Source: Bacteroidota bacterium
GTDB lineage: Bacteria > Bacteroidota > Ignavibacteria > Ignavibacteriales > Melioribacteraceae
Assembly (NCBI GenBank): GCA_021801605.1
Contig: JAJYXU010000084.1
Coordinates: 1 to 45,701, forward strand
Direction of reading: 5' to 3'
Length of the DNA stretch: 45,701 nucleotides
Positions within the stretch are counted from its first letter, which is position 1; every line of letters starts with the position of its first letter. Below the pieces are notes generated by a model, which saw only the letters and a program-made list of their open reading frames with translations, was not told where the DNA came from and made no database searches. Of this stretch, positions 29,627 through 38,717 are shown one piece after another. The position numbers and the translations under genes are program-made.

Positions 29627-31735
29627 TTATTCTTTTTCCTCTGTATCTTCGGCAGCAGGAGTTTCATTCATTAGTGCTTTTCTTGAAAGGGATAACTTTC
29701 CTCCTTCAATTGCAATCAACTTAACTTTAACAACTTCGCCTTCTTTCAATACATCTGTTACTTTAGCGATTCGCTTTGTGTCAATCTGAGAGATATGAAG
29801 AAGTCCTTGTGTACCCGGAAAGATTTCAACGAATGCGCCAAAATCTGTTATCTTCATAATTTTACCGGTATAATTCTTACCAACTTCTGGTTCAGAAACG
29901 AGAAGTTTGATATATTCTTTTGCCGCTTTGGCAAGAGCCGCATCTTGACCCGCAATACTTACAGTACCATCTTCTTCGATGTTAATATCAACAGAGAAGT
30001 CTTTTTGCATTTTCTGAATTACTTTTCCACCAGGTCCAATTACAGTTCCAATTTTATCCGTTGGAATTTTTGTTGTATAGATTCTTGGCGCGTAGTTAGA
30101 AATGTTTGGTCTTGCAGTAGAAATTGCTTCATTCATAATTTTCAAAATATGAAGACGACCCTCTTTTGCTTGAGCGAGCGCTTTCTCCATAATCTCGTAA
30201 GAAATTCCTTGAATCTTGATATCCATTTGTAAAGCAGTAATTCCACTTTCCGAACCGGCAACTTTGAAATCCATATCGCCAAGATGATCTTCGTTTCCAA
30301 GAATATCCGATAGAATTGCAAATTGATTCTCTTCTTTCACAAGTCCCATCGCTATACCGGCAATTGGACTTTTAACAGGAACGCCGCCATCCATCAACGA
30401 AAGCGAACCGGCACAAACTGTTGCCATTGAAGATGAACCGTTCGATTCAAGAATATCCGAATTCAAGCGAACGATGTAAGGAAATTTATCTTCTGCGGGA
30501 ATGATATTTTTAAGAGAACGTTCGGCAAGATTTCCGTGTCCAACTTCTCTTCTTCCAACGCCGGAAAATCTTCCGGTTTCACCAACGCTGAACGGCGGAA
30601 AGTTGTAGTGAAGAAGGAATCGTTTTTTATATTCAGGCTGAAGTCCGTCTATAATTTGTTCATCGCCTTTAGCACCTAATGTTAAAGTTGTTAAGCTCTG
30701 AGTCTCGCCGCGTGTGAACAATGCACTTCCGTGAACTCGCGGAAGCAATCCAAGTTCAACCGTAATTGGTCTGATCTGAGTTGTATTTCTACCATCAAGG
30801 CGCAATCCGTCTTCAAGAATTCTTTTGCGCATCAAATCTTTTTCCATATCGTGAAGAATTTCTTTGATCGCAGTTTCTTGTTCGGGATATCTTTCTGCAA
30901 GAGCGGCAAGCACTTCATCAGTCAATGCATGGTTCTGTGAAGATCTTTCTTCTTTAGCAAGAACAGAAGAAACTATTGTTTTGAATTTATCATGAGCTAA
31001 AGCAGAAATATCGTTGAACAAATTCTGATCAATAACTTTTTCAGCGATAATCATTTTAGGTTTGCCGCAAAGTTCGCGTAATTCTTTTTGAACCTGGACA
31101 ATTTTTTTGATTTCTGCATGAGCAAACTTTAAAGCATCAAGCATAACTTGTTCGCTCAATTCTTTTGCTTCGCCTTCAACCATCATGATTGAACTTTCCG
31201 TTCCGGCAATAACCAATTCAAGATCGCTCTCTTCAGTTTCTTTGAGAGTAGGATTAATTATGAATTCACCGTTGATTCTTCCAACCCGAACTTCACCGAC
31301 AGGTTCGAGAAAAGGAATATCTGAGATTGCGAGTGCTGCCGAAGCGCCGCATGCGGCAATTACATCCGAATCGTTCTCGCTATCATATGAATAAACGAAT
31401 GCCGCGACTTGAGTATCATTTCTGTAATTATCAGAGAACAATGGACGTATTGGTCGGTCAATTAAACGTGAACTGAGAACTTCTTTATCTGTAGATTTGC
31501 CTTCGCGTTTGAAAAAGCCGCCAGGAATTTTACCGGCTGCAAATGCTTTTTCTCTATACTCAACACTGAGAGGAAAGAAATCCACATCAGGGCGCAATTC
31601 GCCTGCAACAGCAGTAACCAGAACCATTGTATCGCCGTAGCGAACCATTACGGCGCCGTTTGCCTGTTTGGCAAGTTTTCCTGTTTCAAAAATTAATTTT
31701 TGTTTTCCTATTTGTACTTCTTTGGTATAAACCAT
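29627..31735 (-). CDS. pnp: polyribonucleotide nucleotidyltransferase
   Basis: A 702-residue phosphorolytic 3'-5' exoribonuclease of standard length. Two RNase PH domains (about 1-220 and 300-540; catalytic-site segments FFKREGKSTDKEVLSSRLIDRPIRPLF and HYNFPPFSVGETGRF), a KH domain (IGTVIGPGGKVIQKMQ) and a C-terminal S1 domain (GKNYTGKIMKITDFGAFVEIFPGTQGLLHISQI) are all seen. It takes part in mRNA decay. A CGGAG sequence precedes the ATG, 12 bases after the rpsO stop; rpsO-pnp is a classic pair in bacteria. Confidence 0.97.
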   Translation of the reverse strand: MVYTKEVQIGKQKLIFETGKLAKQANGAVMVRYGDTMVLVTAVAGELRPDVDFFPLSVEYREKAFAAGKIPGGFFKREGKSTDKEVLSSRLIDRPIRPLFSDNYRNDTQVAAFVYSYDSENDSDVIAACGASAALAISDIPFLEPVGEVRVGRINGEFIINPTLKETEESDLELVIAGTESSIMMVEGEAKELSEQVMLDALKFAHAEIKKIVQVQKELRELCGKPKMIIAEKVIDQNLFNDISALAHDKFKTIVSSVLAKEERSSQNHALTDEVLAALAERYPEQETAIKEILHDMEKDLMRKRILEDGLRLDGRNTTQIRPITVELGLLPRVHGSALFTRGETQSLTTLTLGAKGDEQIIDGLQPEYKKRFLLHYNFPPFSVGETGRFSGVGRREVGHGNLAERSLKNIIPAEDKFPYIVRLNSDILESNGSSSMATVCAGSLSLMDGGVPVKSPIAGIAMGLVKEENQFAILSDILGNEDHLGDMDFKVAGSESGITALQMDIKIQGISYEIMEKALAQAKEGRLHILKIMNEAISTARPNISNYAPRIYTTKIPTDKIGTVIGPGGKVIQKMQKDFSVDINIEEDGTVSIAGQDAALAKAAKEYIKLLVSEPEVGKNYTGKIMKITDFGAFVEIFPGTQGLLHISQIDTKRIAKVTDVLKEGEVVKVKLIAIEGGKLSLSRKALMNETPAAEDTEEKE

Positions 31736-31747
31736 TTAGAAACTCCG

Positions 31748-32017
31748 TTACTTTCTTATGTTTAATTCTTTAATTATTGTGCGATATCTTTCAATATTTT
31801 TGCTTGCAAGATAATCAAGCAATCTTCTTCTTTTTCCAACCATCTGCATCAATCCGCGTCTTGAAGCGTGATCTTTTTTATGCGCTTCGAAGTGACCTGT
31901 AAGACGATTAATTTCTTCCGTAAGCAATGCGATCTGAACTTCGGTTGTACCGCTATCCTTTTCTCCTTTACCGAATTTTTTGATTACCGCAAGTTTTTCT
32001 TCTTTTGACAACGACAT
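31748..32017 (-). CDS. rpsO: 30S ribosomal protein S15
   Basis: An 89-residue S15, which binds the central domain of 16S rRNA early in assembly. Family segments include [59 protein letters not shown] lies 10 bases before the ATG. In many bacteria S15 represses its own translation through leader structure; the 200-base leader here contains palindromes and element C, but no specific S15 site can be claimed. Confidence 0.97.
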   Translation of the reverse strand: MSLSKEEKLAVIKKFGKGEKDSGTTEVQIALLTEEINRLTGHFEAHKKDHASRRGLMQMVGKRRRLLDYLASKNIERYRTIIKELNIRK

Positions 32018-32096
32018 TTTACTACTCCTTTATTTGTTTGTTCGATATAACCCCAGAATGAACCGGAGTTTATTAGTTAGTTAATTTTCCTTTGTA

Positions 32097-32144
32097 GAGC
32101 AGATTTTTAATCTGCTCACAATAACACATATTAAATCTGTGTTA
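32097..32144. repeat. two short palindromes in the rpsO leader
   Basis: GAGCAGATT/AATCTGCTC (32097-32105 and 32109-32117, three-base loop) is a perfect 9 bp hairpin. It is followed by TAACACA/TGTGTTA (32122-32128 and 32138-32144). Neither has a U-run on the minus strand, so they are not plain terminators. They abut element C and may be a remnant of a related element or a folded leader of rpsO. Confidence 0.6.
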
Positions 32145-32149
32145 CTAAT

Positions 32150-32244
32150 GGCATCTCTAAAACTTCAAAAGCTAATCTGTGAAAATCTGTTTTTATCCGC
32201 TTTATCCGTGTCTCATTTTTTAAAAAATAGTTTTTAGAGATGCC
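32150..32244. mobile_element. MITE-like element C, inserted in the ribF end
   Basis: A 95 bp element with inverted repeats GGCATCTCTAAAACT (32150-32164) and AGTTTTTAGAGATGCC (32229-32244), differing by one extra T. It is flanked by the direct repeat CTAAT (32145-32149 and 32245-32249), a probable target-site duplication. The interior has AATCTGTGAAAATCTG at 32174-32189, matching elements A and B. The right end overlaps ribF: the final codons RASLKTIF and the stop come from the element or its edge. It carries no gene. Confidence 0.75.
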
Positions 32245-33167
32245 CTAATGATTTCCTGAGCTGTTTGTTTATCAATTTCTATCTGATGAATCAACGCCTC
32301 TTTCGATTCAAATCTAACCTCATCACGCAACCGTTTTAGAAATTCTACTTTCATAGATTTTCCATAAATATCACAATCGAAATTCAATAGATGAGCTTCG
32401 AGAACCAGTTCGTGTTTATTTTCAAACGTCGGTCTATATCCGATGTTCATTATTCCAATATGTTTTTCATCTTTCAGAAAACAGTCAACAACATAAACGC
32501 CGTTTTTGGGGACTGCTTTCCTCGGTTCATCCAGCTTAATGTTAGCCGTTGGAAAACCAAGTGTTCTTCCGCGCTGAGCACCAATTACAACTTTACCCGA
32601 AAAAGAATAATTTCGTCCCAAAAATAAATTGGCTCGTTCAACATTTCCTTCAGCAAGAGCATTTCTAATTTTTGTTGAGCTGATAATTTCTCCGTTCAAA
32701 CTTTCTGCCGATACATCGGTAACATCAAAATTATTAAGTCTGCCAACTTTACTGAGAATATTAACATCGCCCAATCTATCTTTGCCAAATTTATGATCGT
32801 GTCCGATAACCATATGAGCAGCGCCGATCTTCTCCACAATGAATCGTTTAATAAATTCATCCGAAGTTAGTTGTGAAAACTCTTTAGTAAAGTTTATCAC
32901 CATCAAATTTTCAATCCCCGCACTTTCAAGGATTTCTTTTTTTTCATCAAGCGATGTTAAAAGTTTCATATCAAAATCTTTTGAAAGAACAAAACGTGGA
33001 TGCGGTTCAAATGTAACAACAAAACCGTTTCCGTTTTTTTGGGCTGCAGTTTTTTTTACTTCATTAAGAATTTTTAAGTGCCCAAGGTGCAAACCATCAA
33101 ACGATCCAACAGTTACAACCGCATTTCTTGTATTTATATTTTCAGAAACTTCTGTATAAACTTTCAT
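32220..33167 (-). CDS. ribF: bifunctional riboflavin kinase/FAD synthetase
   Basis: A 315-residue enzyme that makes FMN from riboflavin and then FAD. The N-terminal nucleotidyltransferase domain has GSFDGLHLGHLKIL (HxGH motif), FVVTFEPHPR and ISSTKIRNALAEG; the C-terminal flavokinase domain has GRTLGFPTANIKL and KNGVYVV...IGIMNIGYRPTF. The last about seven codons and the TAA lie within mobile element C, so the natural C-terminus has been replaced, although all conserved parts remain. The ATG is one base past the truB stop. Confidence 0.95.
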   Translation of the reverse strand: MKVYTEVSENINTRNAVVTVGSFDGLHLGHLKILNEVKKTAAQKNGNGFVVTFEPHPRFVLSKDFDMKLLTSLDEKKEILESAGIENLMVINFTKEFSQLTSDEFIKRFIVEKIGAAHMVIGHDHKFGKDRLGDVNILSKVGRLNNFDVTDVSAESLNGEIISSTKIRNALAEGNVERANLFLGRNYSFSGKVVIGAQRGRTLGFPTANIKLDEPRKAVPKNGVYVVDCFLKDEKHIGIMNIGYRPTFENKHELVLEAHLLNFDCDIYGKSMKVEFLKRLRDEVRFESKEALIHQIEIDKQTAQEIIRASLKTIF

Positions 33168-33168
33168 T

Positions 33169-33894
33169 TCAATTCAATTGGGGAACAAGATAATAATTTT
33201 TTGCAAACTCTTTGAACTCATCGAGCGTTAGTGCGTCTTCCACTTTAAACTCACCAATTTGAGTTCGTCTCAATTCTTTTAAGTAAGCCCCGCATCTAAG
33301 CTGCTGTCCAAAGTCGTGTGCAATTACTCTAATATAAGTCCCTTTAGAACAGCTTATTTCAAAATGAACGTCGGGCAGATCAATTTTTGTTATTTTAAAC
33401 TTTGTAACAATAACTTCTCGTGCTTCTCTTTCAACTTCTCTTCCTTTACGCGCCAGTTTATAAAGAGGTTGTCCGTTATGTTTGATAGCCGAATACATTG
33501 GCGGCATCTGCAAAATATTTCCAAGGAACAGGTCGCGTGTTTTAAGAATTTCACTTTCTGTAATGTGCTCGTAACTATTATCAGAATCAAATTTACGCTC
33601 ACCATCGAATGATGATGTTGTTTTTCCCAGCGTAAAAATTCCGGTATAAGTTTTAGCAAGATCCTGAACTGTAGAAATTTCCTTTGTCTTTCTTCCAGTA
33701 CAAACTATTACTAAACCGGTTGCATTAGGATCCAGAGTTCCGGCATGCCCGACTTTTTTTACACCGATAGTTTTTCTTACTTTATAAACACAATCAAAAG
33801 AACTCTTTCTGAGAGCTTTATCAATAAGAATAATCTCACCGGCAACAAAATCCGGCTCAATTTCAGCTATCGTATTCTTCGCTATCGCTTTCAT
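33169..33894 (-). CDS. truB: tRNA pseudouridine-55 synthase
   Basis: A 241-residue enzyme that makes pseudouridine 55 in the T-loop of tRNAs. The conserved segments are GEIILIDKALRKSSFDCVYKVRK, the catalytic aspartate in VGHAGTLDPNATGLVIVCTGRKTK, KTYTGIFTLGKTTSSFD, MPPMYSAIKHNGQPLYKLARKG and the CSKGTYIRVIAHDFG block. I use the ATG at 33894; one at 33930 would add 12 residues. Either way the gene overlaps the end of rbfA, by 32 or 68 bases. The PUA domain at the C-terminus is short or absent, as in many Bacteroidota. Confidence 0.93.
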   Translation of the reverse strand: MKAIAKNTIAEIEPDFVAGEIILIDKALRKSSFDCVYKVRKTIGVKKVGHAGTLDPNATGLVIVCTGRKTKEISTVQDLAKTYTGIFTLGKTTSSFDGERKFDSDNSYEHITESEILKTRDLFLGNILQMPPMYSAIKHNGQPLYKLARKGREVEREAREVIVTKFKITKIDLPDVHFEISCSKGTYIRVIAHDFGQQLRCGAYLKELRRTQIGEFKVEDALTLDEFKEFAKNYYLVPQLN

Positions 33895-34222
33895 GAATTT
33901 TTTTGAACAATCCTTCCATCTTTTCAACATAGTCTAATGTATCATCTATAAAAAAATGGAGTTCCGGAACAAATCTAAGTTGGATTCTTCCGGCGAGTTG
34001 AGTTCTGATTAAACCTTTAAGTTCGTTAACGCTTTCCAAAACTTTTGTACGTTTCTCTTTATCAAAAACCGAGATATAGATTTTTGTGTGTTTTAGATCC
34101 GGACTAACTTTAACATTAGTTACGGTTATAAGACTCAGTTTTGGATCTTGAAGTTTGTGAAGAAAAATTAAACTGAGTTCTTCTTTAATGAGACTCGAAA
34201 CTTTATCTAATCTATGAGACAT
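33863..34222 (-). CDS. rbfA: ribosome-binding factor A
   Basis: A 119-residue KH-fold assembly factor of the small ribosomal subunit. Recognisable segments are SHRLDKVSSLIKEELSLIF, LSLITVTNVKVSPDLKHTKIYISVF and the C-terminal LRFVPELHFFIDDTLDYVEKMEGLFKKI. It sits 2 bases after infB and overlaps truB, the canonical order in this operon. Confidence 0.95.
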   Translation of the reverse strand: MSHRLDKVSSLIKEELSLIFLHKLQDPKLSLITVTNVKVSPDLKHTKIYISVFDKEKRTKVLESVNELKGLIRTQLAGRIQLRFVPELHFFIDDTLDYVEKMEGLFKKIHESDSEEYDS

Positions 34223-34224
34223 TT

Positions 34225-36831
34225 CTACTCTAATTTCTTCTTGGTTTCAATCATTTTATAAGCTTCAATAATATCGCCGGGTTTAATATCATTAAAGTTG
34301 GCAATACTAACACCGCATTCAAATCCTTTTTCAACTTCACGCACATCATCTTTAAATCTTCTCAACGAACTGATTTCGCCTTCGTAAACCGCAATTCCGT
34401 CTCTGAACAAACGGACTTTATTGCTTCTCATAATTTTTCCGTCTTGAACGGAACATCCGGCAATTGTACCTGCTTTTGGTACCTTAAAAATATCTTTGAC
34501 CTGGAGCGTTGCAACAACTTCTTCGGAAACAACCGGAGAAAGCATTCCTTCGAGAGCAGATTTTATTTCGTTGATGGCATCATAAATAATGTTGTAAAGA
34601 CGAATATCAACTTTTTCAGACTCGGCAAGTTTACGCGCGTTCGTATTCGGTCTTACATGGAATCCTACAATTATAGCGCCCGATGCTGCCGCTAAAAGAA
34701 CATCACCTTCAGAAATTGCGCCGACTGCTTTATGAATTACGCGAACGGAAACTTCCTGGTTAGATAATTTCATCAACGAATCCGATAATGCTTCGATTGA
34801 ACCATCCACATCGCCTTTAACAATCACCGGCAATTCTTTAAATCCGCCGTGACTGATTTGATTTGCAATTTCATCAAGAGTAATATGATGAACCTGGCGA
34901 TGATCTTGTTCGCGTTTTAACTGCATACGCTTCAAACTAATTTCGCGTGCTTCACGTTCAGATTCTGCAATGTGGAATGTATCTCCCGCCTGCGGTGCAG
35001 ATTCAAACCCAAGAACAAGAACCGGAGTTGAAGGGCCTGCTTCAAAAACTTTTTTACCGCGCTCATCAAACATTGCTCGTACACGTCCGTGCACAATTCC
35101 TGCTATAAACGGATCGCCAACTTTCAAAGTTCCTTTTTGAACAAGAACGGTTGCGGTAACACCTTTTCCTTTATCAAGCTGAGATTCAATTATTGTTCCG
35201 CGCGCTAAACGGTCTGGATTTGCTTTCAAGTCGAGCAATTCAGCTTCAAGAACTAATTTTTCTAAAAGGAGATCAACATTCTTTCCAAGTTTGGCAGAGA
35301 CTTCAACACACTGATATTTTCCGCCCCACTCTTCAACTAAAATATTTCTTTCTGCAAGTTGCTGCTTAATTCTTTCAATATTGGAATTTGGTTTATCAAT
35401 TTTATTGATCGCAATAATTATTGGAACATTTGCGGCAAGGGCGTGATTGATTGCTTCAACAGTTTGAGGCATCACTGCGTCATCTGCAGCTACAATTAAT
35501 ACTACAATATCCGTAACACGAGCGCCGCGTGCACGCATAGCCGTAAATGCTTCGTGACCGGGTGTGTCTAAAAATGTTACTTGTCTGTTCTCATCGATCA
35601 TAACTTTATAAGCGCCAATGTGCTGTGTAATTCCACCGGCTTCTCCGGCAACAACATTTGCGCGGCGTATATAATCCAGCAAAGATGTTTTACCATGATC
35701 TACGTGCCCCATAATTGTAACAACAGGCGGGCGAAATTTAAGTGTTTCTACCGGGTCCGGAACGTCGGCATCAAGTTCCGATTGATATTCTTCTTCAAGT
35801 TCTATTTCAAATCCAAAATCATCGGCTATCAAAGTTATAGTTTCAACATCAAGACGTTGATTGATAGAAACCATCAGACCTAATCCAATACATTTTTGAA
35901 TTACATCGCTTACGGAAACGCCCATTAAATTTGCGAGTTCGTTCACGGCAATAAATTCACTGACTTTAATTTTTGTTTTATCTAATTCTTTCTGCTGAAG
36001 AATTTGATTCTGAATCTCTTCTTTCTCTTTTCTTTTTTTCTTTCTTGCAGATGCTCTACCGCCAACAGCAGATTCATCTATACTAAGAAGAGTTCTTTTG
36101 ATTGCATCTTCAACTTCGCGCTTATCAATTTCCAGGCGTTTAATTTTTCTTTTTTTCTTAGCGACGATCACTTCTTCGGGAGCCTGACCGGGAGTAGTTG
36201 TTTTCTTTTTGGTCTTAAGAATTTTCTTTTTCTTTTTATTTTTTTCCGCTTCTTCCTGAGTTGCAGTTAACGGCTGAGCCGGTTTTTGAGTAGCTGTTAC
36301 TTCTTTAGATTCAACCTTATCGCGCCGCGGTTTAAGATCAACTCTGCCAACAATAGTTAAACCTTTTCTTCTTCCTTCGAGAGCAATTTCAGTTTCGGTC
36401 CTGTAAGATTTTTTTTCTTCAACCGGTTCTACAACTGGTTCTTCAATTACGGGCGCTGGAGATTCCTCAGCAGGTTCCTCTGGCTGGATTGTTTCAACCA
36501 CCGGCTCAACAAGAACTTCTTCAAGTTTCTGCGCAACAGGTTTTTCTTCTATAACTTTTGGTGCAATTTCAACAGGGGTTTCGGGCTCATCGTGTTCTGT
36601 TCTTTTTTTCTGAAAATCAGAAATCTTCTTATAATGTTTTTCAGCTTTTTCAATATCTTTTTTGAAAAACGATTTAATTTCCGTAACCATCTCATCGGTC
36701 AATAAAGCCATGTGAGATTTTACATCATAACCTTTCTTTTGTAAAAGTTCCACTAACGATTCAGTAGAAAGGTTATACTCTGCAGCAAATTTGTAGAGAC
36801 GTAATTTTTTTTCTTTAGCAGTTTCCGGCAT
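34225..36831 (-). CDS. infB: translation initiation factor IF-2
   Basis: An 868-residue GTPase that brings initiator tRNA to the 30S subunit. The N-terminal IF2_N domain (about 8-55) is followed by a Pro/Glu/Val-rich linker with Lys-rich blocks, a second IF2_N-type helix bundle, then the G domain with GHVDHGKTSLL (about residue 375), DTPGHEAF and NKIDK, and C-terminal beta-barrel domains that bind fMet-tRNA. The initiator tRNA itself is encoded in this window. The ATG lacks a clear Shine-Dalgarno sequence, and the 133-base gap upstream contains element D. Confidence 0.97.
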   Translation of the reverse strand: MPETAKEKKLRLYKFAAEYNLSTESLVELLQKKGYDVKSHMALLTDEMVTEIKSFFKKDIEKAEKHYKKISDFQKKRTEHDEPETPVEIAPKVIEEKPVAQKLEEVLVEPVVETIQPEEPAEESPAPVIEEPVVEPVEEKKSYRTETEIALEGRRKGLTIVGRVDLKPRRDKVESKEVTATQKPAQPLTATQEEAEKNKKKKKILKTKKKTTTPGQAPEEVIVAKKKRKIKRLEIDKREVEDAIKRTLLSIDESAVGGRASARKKKRKEKEEIQNQILQQKELDKTKIKVSEFIAVNELANLMGVSVSDVIQKCIGLGLMVSINQRLDVETITLIADDFGFEIELEEEYQSELDADVPDPVETLKFRPPVVTIMGHVDHGKTSLLDYIRRANVVAGEAGGITQHIGAYKVMIDENRQVTFLDTPGHEAFTAMRARGARVTDIVVLIVAADDAVMPQTVEAINHALAANVPIIIAINKIDKPNSNIERIKQQLAERNILVEEWGGKYQCVEVSAKLGKNVDLLLEKLVLEAELLDLKANPDRLARGTIIESQLDKGKGVTATVLVQKGTLKVGDPFIAGIVHGRVRAMFDERGKKVFEAGPSTPVLVLGFESAPQAGDTFHIAESEREAREISLKRMQLKREQDHRQVHHITLDEIANQISHGGFKELPVIVKGDVDGSIEALSDSLMKLSNQEVSVRVIHKAVGAISEGDVLLAAASGAIIVGFHVRPNTNARKLAESEKVDIRLYNIIYDAINEIKSALEGMLSPVVSEEVVATLQVKDIFKVPKAGTIAGCSVQDGKIMRSNKVRLFRDGIAVYEGEISSLRRFKDDVREVEKGFECGVSIANFNDIKPGDIIEAYKMIETKKKLE

Positions 36832-36862
36832 TGTATGATTATCCGTTTAAGTGTTCTGTTTA

Positions 36863-36963
36863 TGAGGCGTATCTAAAAAGGTCTATTCCGCTATTTTGGA
36901 TTGTGGAAATAAACCGAATTCAAAATTTTTCTATAATGATATTACTTTTTTAGAGAAGACTCA
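36863..36963. mobile_element. diverged MITE-like element D
   Basis: About 100 bp bounded by imperfect inverted repeats: GAGGCGTATCTAAAAAGGT at 36864-36882 and the complement of GAGTCTTCTCTAAAAAAGT at 36944-36962, agreeing at 15 of 19 positions. With one more T on each end (36863 and 36963) the flanks are TTTA on both sides (36859-36862 and 36964-36967), a possible target-site duplication overlapping the nusA stop. The ends share TCTAAAAA with element C, but the interior lacks the common core. It fills most of the nusA-infB gap. Confidence 0.5.
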
Positions 36964-36964
36964 T

Positions 36965-38212
36965 TTATTCTTCTTCTTCAAATTGATTTTCAAGAATTTC
37001 AATTATCTGTTTAGCTTTTTCTTCATCAAGCCCTTCAATCTCTTTGAGCTTATCAATTCCGGCGGCAAGAACTTCCAGTGCTGTATCTAACCTGTTGTTG
37101 ATTAGCAAGTCCACCATCTCTGTAGTTAATTCTTCACGGAGTTCTATAAGTTCAATATCTTCGTCATATTCTTCGAACGGCTTTTCTAACCTGATCACTT
37201 CTATTTCGTAACCGCTTAGTTTAATTGCAAGACGAATGTTAACGCCGTTCCGTCCGACTATTAACGATACTTGATCGCTATCGGCAGTTACAACACATTT
37301 CTTGGCATCTTCATCAATCTCGATCTGTTTTAATTTTGCCGGGGCAATGCACCTTTGGATGAAAACGACCGGGTCTTCCGAGTAGTTGATGACATCAATA
37401 TTTTCATTATTCAACTCGCGTACAATTGCATGAATACGTACACCCTTCATTCCAACGCAAGCGCCAACTGCGTCAATACGGGGATCGCTCGATTCAACTG
37501 CAATTTTGGCTCTTTCACCGGGTTCGCGTGCTATACCTTTGATTTCAATTACACCGTCATAAATTTCCGGAATTTCGATTTCAAACAATCTTCTCAAGAA
37601 AAGATTATCCGCACGCGAAACTAAAATGACCGGTCCGTTCGGAGTTTTTTTAACATCTTTAACAACAGCACGCACCGTATCACCTTTTCTGTATTTTTCA
37701 CGCGGAATTTGTTCGTGGCGCGGTAAAAGCAATTCGTTCTTGTTATGATTAACCAGTACATCATTTCTTCTTACCTGATAAATATCGCCTACAACAATCT
37801 CACCAAGCATTTCAACGTATTCATTGTAAATAATATCTTTTTCAATCTCTCTAATTTTTTGATTCAAACTTTGGCGTGCAAGGTTTATTAATCTTCTTCC
37901 AAATTCTTTCAATTCAATTTTCTGAACAAAATCTTCGCCTACTTCAAGTCCGTCTTCATTTCCTTTTTCATTCAATTCATCAATACTTATTTCAGTAGCC
38001 GGATCATTTACGGTATCAACTATAGTTCGTTCAAGAAATATTTCTATATCTCCCTTGTCCATGTTAACAACAACATCATATTTGGCTTCTAATCCAAATT
38101 TCTTTTTTACCATAATCCCAAAGATTTCTTCTATGATCCCTGCAAGAACGTCTTTATCAAGACTTTTCTCGCGGACCATTTGAGCAAAGGATTCTACTAT
38201 TTCGGTGTTCAT
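36965..38212 (-). CDS. nusA: transcription termination/antitermination factor NusA
   Basis: A 415-residue RNA polymerase-binding protein that modulates pausing, termination and antitermination. In order: N-terminal polymerase-binding domain (1-about 135), S1 domain (VVGDIYQVRRNDVLV...), KH1 (IDAVGACVGMKGVRIHAIVRELNNENIDVI) and KH2 (KKCVVTADSDQVSLIVGRNGVNIRLA), then an acidic tail with one helix-hairpin-helix-like segment (DKLKEIEGLDEEKAKQIIEIL). GAGGAG precedes the ATG. The operon leader holds a terminator-like hairpin, a possible target of NusA itself. Confidence 0.97.
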   Translation of the reverse strand: MNTEIVESFAQMVREKSLDKDVLAGIIEEIFGIMVKKKFGLEAKYDVVVNMDKGDIEIFLERTIVDTVNDPATEISIDELNEKGNEDGLEVGEDFVQKIELKEFGRRLINLARQSLNQKIREIEKDIIYNEYVEMLGEIVVGDIYQVRRNDVLVNHNKNELLLPRHEQIPREKYRKGDTVRAVVKDVKKTPNGPVILVSRADNLFLRRLFEIEIPEIYDGVIEIKGIAREPGERAKIAVESSDPRIDAVGACVGMKGVRIHAIVRELNNENIDVINYSEDPVVFIQRCIAPAKLKQIEIDEDAKKCVVTADSDQVSLIVGRNGVNIRLAIKLSGYEIEVIRLEKPFEEYDEDIELIELREELTTEMVDLLINNRLDTALEVLAAGIDKLKEIEGLDEEKAKQIIEILENQFEEEE

Positions 38213-38229
38213 TTATTACTCCTCTGTGA

Positions 38230-38673
38230 TCAAAAACTAATTAAAACTTTTGCTTTGGTAATGCTGCTAAAATTTATTTTGTATTCCGCCTCTTTGACCG
38301 CGAAGAAGAGATTCTCTCCTTCGATGCGGAGAAGTTTAGCGGTTAATTTTTTTTCGCCGTCTTCGATATACTCAATTTCAAATTTCCGGTTAATGTGTTT
38401 AAAGTATTGTACCAAAAATTTAAGCGGTCGCTCAGCACCGGGCGAAGAAACATCCAGCCGGTAATTCGATCCGACTAAATTTTCTAATTCGATTGCTTCG
38501 TTAAGGTTCCGGCTAACATTTGCGCAATCAAGCGCAGTGATTCCTTTTTCGCCATCTATAAAAACCTCAATGATTCGCAGATGATTGTCGCCGCGGAGGA
38601 CCAAATCAACCAGTATGAAGCCGTGAGCTTTTACAATTTCTTCGATTCTGTTATTAATTTGCTGCTTTTCCAT
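38230..38673 (-). CDS. rimP: ribosome maturation factor RimP
   Basis: A 147-residue protein that assists maturation of the 30S subunit. The family is recognised from the N-terminal domain (IEEIVKAHGFILVDLVLRGDNHLRIIEVFIDGEKGITALDCANVSRNLNEAIE) and YRLDVSSPGAERPL, followed by a small SH3-like C-terminal domain. It heads the rimP-nusA-infB operon. No Shine-Dalgarno sequence is seen at the ATG; only 16 bases separate it from the leader hairpin. Confidence 0.95.
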   Translation of the reverse strand: MEKQQINNRIEEIVKAHGFILVDLVLRGDNHLRIIEVFIDGEKGITALDCANVSRNLNEAIELENLVGSNYRLDVSSPGAERPLKFLVQYFKHINRKFEIEYIEDGEKKLTAKLLRIEGENLFFAVKEAEYKINFSSITKAKVLISF

Positions 38674-38675
38674 AT

Positions 38676-38706
38676 TCTATAAATAAAAATCGCCCTCGAG
38701 GGGCGA
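38676..38706 (-). terminator. terminator-like hairpin in the rimP leader
   Basis: On the minus strand TCGCCC, loop CTCGA and GGGCGA form a 6 bp GC-rich stem (38706-38690), followed directly by TTTTTATTTATAG. This is a textbook intrinsic terminator. It could end hemW transcripts, but it also lies downstream of the rimP promoter at 38718-38749 and so would be in the rimP leader RNA. Confidence 0.75.
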
Positions 38707-38717
38707 AATGGACGGCA

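Noticed and set aside
33168-33400. FMN riboswitch before ribF
   Set aside because: The upstream sequence is truB coding sequence with one base between genes; no aptamer could be present.
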